Source: Candidatus Krumholzibacteriia bacterium | Lineage (GTDB): Bacteria; Krumholzibacteriota; Krumholzibacteriia; Krumholzibacteriales; Krumholzibacteriaceae | Length of the DNA stretch: 8,140 bases | Direction of reading: 5' to 3' | NCBI GenBank assembly: GCA_028706585.1 | Contig: JAQTVX010000081.1 | Coordinates: forward strand, 1-8,140 | In this document: positions 1 through 5,541 of the stretch, one piece after another | Numbering within the stretch: the stretch's first letter is position 1 | Layout of the letters: each line of letters opens with the position of its first letter | Made by a program: the position numbers and the translations under genes | The notes under the pieces: model-generated | The model's input: the letters and a program-made list of their open reading frames with translations, nothing else | The model's database searches: none | Told to the model about the DNA's origin: nothing

Positions 1-463
1 AGGGGATTCCGTCGTCTTCGCCCAGTGCGTGAGCGCCGAGGGGCGCGTCAGGTTCGATAATCTCTTCGACGGCGTGAACCGATACTGCGTGAGCGTGTTC
101 AAAGGAGTCGATCTGGGCCTCGGCTGCGCGTGGTACGAGTCGGACGACCGTGACATGTGGGGAAACGCCTCGTTCCAAAGGACGACGCCGTTTGCGAACC
201 TGCGCGCGACGTGGACGTTCCTCTATGGATTCCAGCTCTCGTATTCCCTGCAGACGTTCTGGCCGGATTCTTCCGGCGACGAAGCGAAGGAGTTTCATTC
301 GGTGCGGTTCAGGCTGCTTCTCAGGGACGCTCTCCCCGCGCAGGAGGGCAAATCGTACCATCCGGACGTGGAGCTCGCCTATGATACCGGCGAGAGGCTC
401 CCGCTGTTCGCGAAGGAGGAAAAGGTCTCGATCGGTTTCACCTTCGCTCTGTATCCCTGGTAG
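1..463 (+). CDS. Probable outer-membrane beta-barrel protein, C-terminal part only
   Basis: The reading frame is open from base 2 to a TAG at 461-463, so about 153 C-terminal residues are visible and the start lies outside the window. I do not recognise a named family. The visible part has alternating polar and hydrophobic strands rich in aromatic residues (for example around LRATWTFLYGF and FHSVRFRLLL) and ends in GFTFALYPW. A final beta-strand ending in an aromatic residue resembles the C-terminal signal of barrel proteins inserted by the BAM complex. No catalytic motif is visible. The stop lies 6 nt from the stop of the convergent yjbQ-like gene, with no hairpin terminator between them. 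The outer-membrane assignment is inference from composition and the C-terminus. A soluble beta-rich protein is possible. Confidence 0.6.
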   Translation, partial: GDSVVFAQCVSAEGRVRFDNLFDGVNRYCVSVFKGVDLGLGCAWYESDDRDMWGNASFQRTTPFANLRATWTFLYGFQLSYSLQTFWPDSSGDEAKEFHSVRFRLLLRDALPAQEGKSYHPDVELAYDTGERLPLFAKEEKVSIGFTFALYPW

Positions 464-469
464 ACAGCA

Positions 470-871
470 TCATCCGGTGTTCATGACCCTCACGAGGCAC
501 GAGCGAGTCCGCGGACCGTCGAACTCGCAGAAGAAAACCGCCTGCCATGTGCCCAGAACGATGTCTCCGTCCCTCACCGGCACGAATGCCGAGACTCCGA
601 CGAGCGTCGATTTGACGTGCGCGTCCGAGTTGCCCTCGGCGTGGAGGTATCCGCCGCCCTCCGGAACCATCTTCGAGAGCGTTTCCCCGATGTCCCGGCG
701 GACGTCAGGATCGGCCTTCTCGTTTATCGTTATCGCCGCGGTGGTATGGGGAACGAACAGATGGCACAATCCATCCTTGACGCCGCTTCGCTCGACTATC
801 GCCTGGATGTCCGCCGTGATGTCGACGAGCTCGCTGCGCCGTCGGGTGCGGACCGGCATTTCATGGAACAT
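470..871 (-). CDS. yjbQ: YjbQ/UPF0047 family protein (secondary thiamine-phosphate synthase-like)
   Basis: This 133-residue protein matches the small YjbQ/UPF0047 family in length and motifs: HTTAAITINE (residues 42-51), DPDVRRD (54-60), HAEGNSDAHVKS (77-88), LGTWQ (106-110) and EFDGPR (116-121). The conserved histidines and acidic residues form the family's putative metal and active site. E. coli YjbQ has weak thiamine-phosphate synthase activity, but the physiological role of the family is unsettled, so the product name should be used cautiously. The frame is open further upstream to 955. I chose the ATG at 871 because AAGGAGGC lies 4 nt upstream and the extra N-terminal residues would overlap the promoter region and do not resemble the family. 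It is a cytosolic protein with no signal peptide. It is transcribed divergently from pepD out of overlapping promoters. Confidence 0.9.
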   Translation of the reverse strand: MFHEMPVRTRRRSELVDITADIQAIVERSGVKDGLCHLFVPHTTAAITINEKADPDVRRDIGETLSKMVPEGGGYLHAEGNSDAHVKSTLVGVSAFVPVRDGDIVLGTWQAVFFCEFDGPRTRSCLVRVMNTG

Positions 872-875
872 GGAA

Positions 876-883
876 GCCTCCTT
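876..883 (-). promoter_or_regulatory. Ribosome binding site of the yjbQ-like gene
   Basis: The minus strand reads AAGGAGGC, 4 nt before the ATG at 871. It is the only strong Shine-Dalgarno match near the candidate starts and it fixes the start at 871 rather than 955. Confidence 0.8.
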
Positions 884-896
884 CACGCATGAGCAC

Positions 897-925
897 TTGA
901 CCGTTTCTCGAGATGCCCGTATAAT
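897..925 (+). promoter_or_regulatory. Sigma70-type promoter of pepD
   Basis: The -35 element TTGACC (897-902) and a perfect -10 TATAAT (920-925) are separated by 17 bp. The predicted transcription start near 932 leaves a leader of about 38 nt before the pepD ATG. The -10 overlaps the -10 of the divergent yjbQ promoter. Confidence 0.8.
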
Positions 926-949
926 AGACAATTCTCGCGCTGTATTCAA
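921..949 (-). promoter_or_regulatory. Sigma70-type promoter of the yjbQ-like gene, overlapping the pepD promoter
   Basis: On the minus strand, TTGAAT (plus-strand 944-949) and TATTAT (plus-strand 921-926) are separated by 17 bp. The predicted start near 914 leaves a leader of about 43 nt before the ATG at 871. The -10 occupies nearly the same bases as the pepD -10, so polymerase could not occupy both at once. Confidence 0.65.
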
Positions 950-969
950 TTTCAAGGAGGTAAGGCGTC

Positions 970-2436
970 ATGTCTTTGAGCGGCCTGGAACCGAAGAATC
1001 TGTGGAAGCATTTCGACAAGATAAGAAGCATACCGCATTGCTCGGGGCACGAAGCGGCTCTCGGGGAGTACCTCATCGCGTACGCGAAGGGGAAGGGCCT
1101 CGACGTCGAAAAGGATGCTACGGGGAACGTCGTGATCCGTGTCCCGGCGACGAGCGGCTGCGAGAATGCGCCGATCGTGGCGCTGCAGGGGCACATGGAC
1201 ATGGTGGGCGAGAAGAACTCCGACGTTGCCCACGATTTTTCCAAGGATCCGATACAGCTCGAGCTCCAGGGGGAATGGCTCAAGGCGAAGGGAACTACCC
1301 TGGGCTCCGACAACGGCATCGGCCTTTCCGCGGCGCTCGCGGTCATCGATTCGAAGGACGTCGTCCACGGGCCGCTCGATCTTCTCTTCACGGTCGACGA
1401 AGAGGTCGGTCTCACCGGAGCCGGCAAGCTCCAACCGGGCTTCGTCAGGGGCGAAATGCTGATGAACCTCGACAGCGAGGAGCTCGGCGCCGTCTACATA
1501 GGCTGCTCGGGCGGAGGAGACACGACCCTGAGATTCCCCGCCAAATTCATCGATGCGCCCGCGGGAACGAAAGGATTCTTGCTGAGGGTCACGGGGCTTC
1601 GCGGCGGCCACTCTGGAATAGACATACACGAGCAGCGCGGAAACGCGATCAAGATCCTCGCGCGCTGTCTCTGGAGGATCTCGCGGATGCAGCCGGTTCA
1701 TCTCGCGAGCTTGAAGGGCGGCAACAAGCGCAATGCGATTCCGCGAGAGGCGGAAGCGGAGCTAATGGTGCTCGAAACCGCGGTGGACGACATTTCGGGG
1801 ATCCTCGGGGATGAGGCGGCCAAGATAGCGGAGGAGCTCGGGCGTCGCGAGGTCAACCTGGGCGTCAAGCTGGTGCCATCCGACAGGACGTTCGGCCGCG
1901 TGATGGATTCAAAATCGCAGAAGGTGCTCCTGAACCTCCTCATGGCGCTTCCGCACGGCGTCGAAACAATGAGCTACGATATCCCGGGCTTGGTCGAGAC
2001 ATCGAACAATCTGGCGACGATCGCCACGGGCGGCGACGAGATGGTGATAGGACTCTCGACGCGGAGCTCGGTCGCGAGCGCGCTGAGGGCGCTGCGCGAC
2101 CGGATTCGATCCGCCGCGGAGCTGGCCGGATGCGCCATCGAGGAGAACGAACCGTATCCGGGATGGAAGCCGAATCTTCAATCCAGGCTGCTGGCCGTGG
2201 TGAAGGACGTTCATATCAGGGAGTTCGGCAAGGAGCCTCAGATGAAGGCCATCCATGCCGGTCTCGAGTGCGGCATCATCGGGGAGAAGTTCCCCGGGAT
2301 GGATATGATATCGATCGGTCCCTGGATCGAGCATCCGCATTCGCCGGACGAACGAGTCAACGTTCCGTCGGTCGAAAAATTCTGGATGCTCCTGAAGGCT
2401 GTCCTCGCCGAGCTCGCGACAAAGAACATCGCGTAA
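970..2436 (+). CDS. pepD: Aminoacyl-histidine dipeptidase (cytosol non-specific dipeptidase, M20C)
   Basis: This 488-residue protein has the normal length of the PepD/M20C metallopeptidases, which hydrolyse dipeptides such as Xaa-His in the cytosol and complete peptide breakdown. The two-zinc active site can be read directly: GHMDMV with H75 and D77, GSDNGIG with D114, TVDEEVG with E144 (general base) and E145, NLDSE with D168, and HPHSPDE with H457. These align with the metal ligands and catalytic Asp/Glu known in Vibrio PepD. The lid/dimerisation domain lies between the two catalytic halves, roughly residues 185-395, with GLRGGHSG at 209-216 as its conserved entry. The ATG at 970 is preceded by AAGGAGG at 954-960. 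The gene appears monocistronic: it has its own promoter at 897-925 and a terminator at 2475-2513. No signal peptide is present. Confidence 0.95.
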   Translation: MSLSGLEPKNLWKHFDKIRSIPHCSGHEAALGEYLIAYAKGKGLDVEKDATGNVVIRVPATSGCENAPIVALQGHMDMVGEKNSDVAHDFSKDPIQLELQGEWLKAKGTTLGSDNGIGLSAALAVIDSKDVVHGPLDLLFTVDEEVGLTGAGKLQPGFVRGEMLMNLDSEELGAVYIGCSGGGDTTLRFPAKFIDAPAGTKGFLLRVTGLRGGHSGIDIHEQRGNAIKILARCLWRISRMQPVHLASLKGGNKRNAIPREAEAELMVLETAVDDISGILGDEAAKIAEELGRREVNLGVKLVPSDRTFGRVMDSKSQKVLLNLLMALPHGVETMSYDIPGLVETSNNLATIATGGDEMVIGLSTRSSVASALRALRDRIRSAAELAGCAIEENEPYPGWKPNLQSRLLAVVKDVHIREFGKEPQMKAIHAGLECGIIGEKFPGMDMISIGPWIEHPHSPDERVNVPSVEKFWMLLKAVLAELATKNIA

Positions 2437-2474
2437 GACGGACCGGGGAAGCTCGAGACATAGAGGCGGCAAAA

Positions 2475-2513
2475 AAGCGGCCGGGCTCTATCGAGTCCGG
2501 CCGCTTCGTTTTT
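2475..2513. terminator. Bidirectional rho-independent terminator between pepD and pruA
   Basis: A 14-bp stem joins 2475-2488 to 2493-2506, with one G-T wobble pair and a TATC loop. On the plus strand it is followed by CGTTTTT (2507-2513). On the minus strand the stem is followed directly by a T-run, from the A-run at 2471-2476. It lies between two convergent genes and can end both transcripts. Confidence 0.92.
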
Positions 2514-2529
2514 CCTCGGTCCGAGACCG

Positions 2530-4161
2530 TCACTCCTCCTTCATGAACGGATAGCGATAGTCCTTGGGCGGACAGTATGTCTCCTTGATCGTCCGCGGGC
2601 TCGTCCAGCGGATCATGTTGAGGAGGCTTCCGGCCTTGTCGTTGGTGCCCGAAGCGCGGCTTCCGCCGAAGGGCTGCTGGCCCACGACGGCGCCGGTCGG
2701 CTTGTCGTTGATGTAGAAGTTGCCGGCGGCATCCCGCAGGGCCTCGGTCATCATGACGATCGCGCCGCGGTCCTCGGCGAAGATCGCGCCGGTCAGCGCG
2801 TACGGCGACGTAGTTCCGACGAGGCCGAGCGTCTGTTCGAGGCGCCTGTCGTCGTAAACATAGATCGAGAGCACCGGCCCGAAAATCTCTTCGCGCATTG
2901 TCTTGAAATCGGGGCGCTTCGCCAGGATGACCGTCGGCTCCACGAAGTAGCCCTTGCGGTCGTTGCAGCCGCCGCCCGCGATGACCTTGGCGTCGCGCGA
3001 ACGCTTGGCGAAGGTGATGTACGATTTGATGCTGTCGAATGCGGCCTTGTCGATCACGGCCGTCATGAAGTTGCGGAAGTCGGCGGGATCGCCCATTTTG
3101 ATCGTCGAGATCTCATGGAGAAGCATCTTCTTGACCCTGGGCCAGAGGCTCTTCGGCACGTACGCGCGCGAGGCCGCCGAGCACTTCTGCCCCTGGAACT
3201 CGAAAGCGCCCCTGACCATGGCGATCACCAGCGGCCGCACGTCCGCGCTCGGATGCGCGAAGATGAAGTCCTTCCCGCCGGTCTCGCCGACGATCCTCGG
3301 ATACTGGTTATAGCTCCTGATGTTCGTGCCGATCACTTCCCACATCCTCTGGAACGTCGCCGTGCTCCCTGTGAAATGAACGCCGGCGAGGTCGGGATGC
3401 GTGAGCACCATGTCGCCCACGACGGAGCCCTGTCCCGGAATCATGTTGATGACGCCGTCCGGGAGCCCGGCCGCCTTGAGGATCTGCATGACGAAATGCG
3501 CCGCGTACACGGCGCTCGAGGCCGGCTTCCAGACGACGGTGTTGCCCATGATGGCGGGAGCCGTCGGGAGGTTTCCCGCGATCGAGGTGAAGTTGAACGG
3601 AGTCACGGCGAATACGAACCCGTCGAGCGGCCGCGCCTCGCTCATGTTCCACATTCCGGCGCTCGATTCCGGCTGCTGGGCGAGGATCATTCTCATGAAG
3701 TACGCGTTGAACCGGAAGAAATCGATGAGCTCGCAAGCCGAGTCGATCTCCGCCTGGAACACGGTCTTGCTCTGGCCGAGCATCGTCGCCGCGTTGAGCG
3801 TGCTCCTGTATTCGCCCGCGAGAAGATCGGCCGCGCGCAGGAACACGGCAGCGCGCGCTTCCCACGGAAGAGCGGACCATTTCGCCTTCGCCGCCAGGGC
3901 TGCCTTTATCGCGGATTCGACTTCCTTGCGCCCCGCCTTGTGGTAGACGCCCAGCACGTGCTTGTGGTCATGAGGCATGACGCAGAGGCCCGTTTTGCCG
4001 GTGCGAATGTTCCTGCCGCCGATGACGCACGGGATGTCGATTTTCTTGCGGGAGAGCTCCCGGAGCTTCGCCTTGAGCTCGATCTTTTCCTTCGAGCCGG
4101 CCGCATACGAATATATCGGCTCGTTTTTCGGCATATCGACTTTGGGAATGCTCGTTATCAC
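2530..4161 (-). CDS. pruA: L-glutamate gamma-semialdehyde dehydrogenase (1-pyrroline-5-carboxylate dehydrogenase)
   Basis: This 543-residue aldehyde dehydrogenase oxidises glutamate-5-semialdehyde, in equilibrium with 1-pyrroline-5-carboxylate, to glutamate with NAD+. It is the second step of proline degradation and is shared with arginine/ornithine catabolism. ALDH landmarks are TPFNF (187-191), WKPAS (211-215), FTGST (263-267) in the NAD site, VGETGGKDF with general base E293, GQKCSAASR with nucleophile C327, EIFGPVL (425-431) and PFGGSRASGTNDKAG near the C-terminus. Length and the N-terminal region resemble the stand-alone long form typified by mitochondrial ALDH4A1, not the bifunctional PutA. 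The frame is open to 4362, but GGAGG at 4168-4172 sits 6 nt before a GTG at 4161, and the upstream stretch holds the promoter and leader, so I chose the GTG. No proline dehydrogenase gene is in the window. Confidence 0.93.
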   Translation of the reverse strand: MITSIPKVDMPKNEPIYSYAAGSKEKIELKAKLRELSRKKIDIPCVIGGRNIRTGKTGLCVMPHDHKHVLGVYHKAGRKEVESAIKAALAAKAKWSALPWEARAAVFLRAADLLAGEYRSTLNAATMLGQSKTVFQAEIDSACELIDFFRFNAYFMRMILAQQPESSAGMWNMSEARPLDGFVFAVTPFNFTSIAGNLPTAPAIMGNTVVWKPASSAVYAAHFVMQILKAAGLPDGVINMIPGQGSVVGDMVLTHPDLAGVHFTGSTATFQRMWEVIGTNIRSYNQYPRIVGETGGKDFIFAHPSADVRPLVIAMVRGAFEFQGQKCSAASRAYVPKSLWPRVKKMLLHEISTIKMGDPADFRNFMTAVIDKAAFDSIKSYITFAKRSRDAKVIAGGGCNDRKGYFVEPTVILAKRPDFKTMREEIFGPVLSIYVYDDRRLEQTLGLVGTTSPYALTGAIFAEDRGAIVMMTEALRDAAGNFYINDKPTGAVVGQQPFGGSRASGTNDKAGSLLNMIRWTSPRTIKETYCPPKDYRYPFMKEE

Positions 4162-4167
4162 TGTGTA

Positions 4168-4172
4168 CCTCC
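4168..4172 (-). promoter_or_regulatory. Ribosome binding site of pruA (GTG start)
   Basis: The minus strand reads GGAGG, then 6 nt, then GTG ATA ACG. It determines the start of pruA, since no ATG in this frame has a comparable site. Confidence 0.75.
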
Positions 4173-4206
4173 ATTCGTACGGTTTGCCTGTTGCTAGAAT
4201 CTGATC

Positions 4207-4224
4207 TCCGCCCTTCGGGGCGGA
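4207..4224 (-). promoter_or_regulatory. Hairpin in the pruA 5' leader
   Basis: A perfect 7-bp GC-rich stem (4207-4213 with 4218-4224) encloses a 4-nt loop, TTCG on the plus strand and CGAA in the pruA transcript. It lies about 35 nt before the pruA ribosome site and about 27 nt after the predicted transcription start. No T-run follows in the pruA direction, so it is not a standard terminator. It could affect mRNA stability. Function is unknown. Confidence 0.45.
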
Positions 4225-4257
4225 CTCTCGTTTGATAGCGGGCGAAATGCGTTGCTG

Positions 4258-4286
4258 AATATAGCATAACGGAATCTCCCGGTCAA
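4258..4286 (-). promoter_or_regulatory. Sigma70-type promoter of pruA
   Basis: On the minus strand, TTGACC (plus-strand 4281-4286) and TATATT (plus-strand 4258-4263) are separated by 17 bp. The predicted start near 4251 gives pruA a leader of about 90 nt. Confidence 0.75.
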
Positions 4287-4311
4287 CAGCGGCTGAATCG
4301 TTCGATGGCTT

Positions 4312-4354
4312 AAGCGCTTGATAGGCCGAGGTGCTCGAGGGGCAAAGCGCTTGA
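4312..4354. repeat. Two copies of AAGCGCTTGA, 33 bp apart
   Basis: The 10-mer occurs at 4312-4321 and 4345-4354. Each contains the palindrome AAGCGCTT. The centre-to-centre distance of 33 bp is about three helical turns, and the second copy overlaps the -35 of the tRNA-Trp promoter. A short inverted repeat, TTCGC-ATC-GCGAA, lies in the promoter spacer at 4356-4368. The arrangement could be an operator, but chance is not excluded. Confidence 0.3.
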
Positions 4355-4378
4355 CTTCGCATCGCGAAATGATAATAT
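4351..4378 (+). promoter_or_regulatory. Probable promoter of the tRNA-Trp - trpS - tnaA unit
   Basis: TTGACT (4351-4356) is followed after 16 bp by TAATAT (4373-4378). An overlapping GATAAT (4371-4376) matches the -10 consensus better but leaves only a 14-bp spacer. The predicted start near 4385 lies about 27 nt before the tRNA. It is the only convincing plus-strand promoter I see before trpS. Confidence 0.6.
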
Positions 4379-4411
4379 GAGTGGAAAATATACCGACGAT
4401 ATGCAGCGTCC

Positions 4412-4484
4412 AGGGGTGTAGCTCAATTGGCAGAGCATCGGTCTCCAAAACCGAGGGCTGCAGGTTCAAGTCCTGCCACCCCTA
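4412..4484 (+). tRNA. trnW: tRNA-Trp (anticodon CCA)
   Basis: All arms can be folded by eye. The acceptor AGGGGTG (4412-4418) pairs fully with CACCCCT (4477-4483). The D-stem is GCTC/GAGC with a GG-containing loop. The anticodon stem TCGGT/ACCGA encloses CTCCAAA, with anticodon CCA at 4445-4447. The variable loop has 5 nt, and the T-arm is GCAGG-TTCAAGT-CCTGC. The 3' CCA is not encoded. The discriminator base 73 is A (4484), whereas tRNA-Trp in E. coli, Bacillus subtilis and most bacteria has G73. A T-run follows directly (4485-4491). The trpS start is 31 nt downstream, so the tRNA probably heads the trpS transcript. Confidence 0.97.
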
Positions 4485-4491
4485 TTTTTTT
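4485..4491 (+). promoter_or_regulatory. T-run abutting the tRNA 3' end
   Basis: Seven T follow the discriminator base directly, then G and three more T. Together with the GC-rich T-arm and acceptor stem it could act as a partial terminator or transcription pause between the tRNA and trpS. It also forms the 3' trailer to be removed before CCA addition. The T-arm stem is only 5 bp and stands 7-8 nt from the T-run, so it is not a textbook terminator. Confidence 0.35.
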
Positions 4492-4500
4492 GTTTCCTCG

Positions 4501-4506
4501 AAGGAG
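4501..4506 (+). promoter_or_regulatory. Ribosome binding site of trpS
   Basis: AAGGAG lies 9 nt before the ATG at 4516. It fixes that ATG as the start, although the frame is open upstream through the tRNA gene. Confidence 0.8.
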
Positions 4507-4515
4507 CTTGCGCGA

Positions 4516-5541
4516 ATGGGCAAAGCCAGAGTCACGAGCGGCATGAGACCGACCGGGAGCGTTCATCTCGGCAACCTGCATGGGGCGCTCGACAACTGGG
4601 TGCGGCTTCAGAACGACTACGAGTGCTATTTCTTCATTGTCGACTGGCACGCGCTGACGACCCCGGGTGGAGGGGAGGCGGTGGGGTACGAGAACGTATC
4701 GAGGATGCGCGAGAACGTGATCGATATGGCGATGGATTGGGTCGCCGCGGGGCTGGATCCCGACAAGTGCTCCATGTTCGTCCAGTCGCACGTGAAAGAG
4801 GTCGCCGAGCTGCATCTCCTCTTTTCGATGATCACTCCGCTGGGATGGCTCGAAAGGAACCCGACGTACAAGGAGATGGTTCTCGGCTACAAGATCGAGA
4901 GCCCGAGCTACGGGCTTCTCGGCTATCCCACGCTGCAGGCCGCCGATATTCTCGCATACAAGGGCGATTTCGTCCCGGTCGGCAAGGATCAGGAGGCGCA
5001 CGTCAATCTGACGCGCGACCTTGCTCAGCGCTTCAACAGCCTCTACGGCCGTGACGTGTTCCCCATTACCAAGGTGCTCCTGACCGAGGTCCCCAAGGTT
5101 CCAGGCATCGACAGCGTGGACAGGAAGATGAGCAAGAGCGCAGGCAATTACATTGCCCTCGCGTACTCCGAGGAGCGGACGACCGAGCTGGTGCGCACGA
5201 TGTTCACCGACCCCGTCAAGATGCGCAAGAACGACAAAGGGCATCCCGACGGCTGCGTCGTGTACGCGTTCCACGGGCTCTACAACAAGGCGGAGCAGCC
5301 CTCCGTCCGGAGCGAATGCGAGGACGGGCGGCGTGGATGCGTAGATTGCAAGAAACAGCTTTCGGCGAGAATGAACGAATCACTCCGCCCAATCCGCGAG
5401 CGGCGCATGGAGCTCAAGGCAAATCCGGGCCGCATAAAGGAGATACTGATGAGCGGTGCTTCAAAGGCGCGCGTCGTCGCACGGACGACTCTCGAGGAGG
5501 TGCGCGCGGTTCTGAACCTTCCGCCGGAGGAGATATTCTGA
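4516..5541 (+). CDS. trpS: Tryptophanyl-tRNA synthetase with probable Fe-S cysteine motif
   Basis: This 341-residue class Ic synthetase charges tRNA-Trp with tryptophan in the cytosol. It has the bacterial TrpRS architecture: SGMRPTGSVHLGN at 8-20 with the HxGN form of the HIGH signature, DWHALTT (43-49), GYPTLQAADILAY (136-148), VGKDQEAH (155-162), and the KMSKS loop DRKMSKSAGN (202-211). Cysteines at 247, 268, 275 and 278 form Cx20Cx6Cx2C. The Thermotoga maritima enzyme has a closely similar motif (Cx22Cx6Cx2C) that binds a [4Fe-4S] cluster in the tRNA anticodon-binding region, so a cluster is likely here too; that step is inference. Length is normal. The frame extends upstream to 4381, but that part overlaps tRNA-Trp and is not coding. 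The TGA stop (5539-5541) shares its A with the ATG of the tryptophanase gene. Confidence 0.96.
   Translation: MGKARVTSGMRPTGSVHLGNLHGALDNWVRLQNDYECYFFIVDWHALTTPGGGEAVGYENVSRMRENVIDMAMDWVAAGLDPDKCSMFVQSHVKEVAELHLLFSMITPLGWLERNPTYKEMVLGYKIESPSYGLLGYPTLQAADILAYKGDFVPVGKDQEAHVNLTRDLAQRFNSLYGRDVFPITKVLLTEVPKVPGIDSVDRKMSKSAGNYIALAYSEERTTELVRTMFTDPVKMRKNDKGHPDGCVVYAFHGLYNKAEQPSVRSECEDGRRGCVDCKKQLSARMNESLRPIRERRMELKANPGRIKEILMSGASKARVVARTTLEEVRAVLNLPPEEIF
5526..5532 (+). promoter_or_regulatory. Ribosome binding site of tnaA inside the trpS 3' end
   Basis: GGAGGAG lies 8 nt before the ATG at 5541, within the last codons of trpS. Together with the TGATG stop/start overlap it suggests translational coupling of the two genes. 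Confidence 0.8.

Noticed and set aside
150..1814. A 554-codon plus-strand open frame
   Set aside because: It runs through the barrel gene, antisense to yjbQ and out of frame with pepD. Its translation is Arg/Ser-rich and low in complexity, and the three genes it covers have clear family motifs. It is a by-product of GC-rich codon use.
3115..4197. A 360-codon plus-strand open frame opposite pruA
   Set aside because: Its translation is rich in Arg, His and Glu without motifs, and the opposite strand encodes a complete aldehyde dehydrogenase with its catalytic residues.
4381..4515. N-terminal extension of trpS
   Set aside because: It would translate through the tRNA-Trp gene. The ATG at 4516 has AAGGAG at a good distance and matches the usual TrpRS N-terminus.
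4379..4515. T-box riboswitch upstream of trpS
   Set aside because: The conserved T-box sequence and the terminator/antiterminator pair are absent. The structured element here is the tRNA itself.
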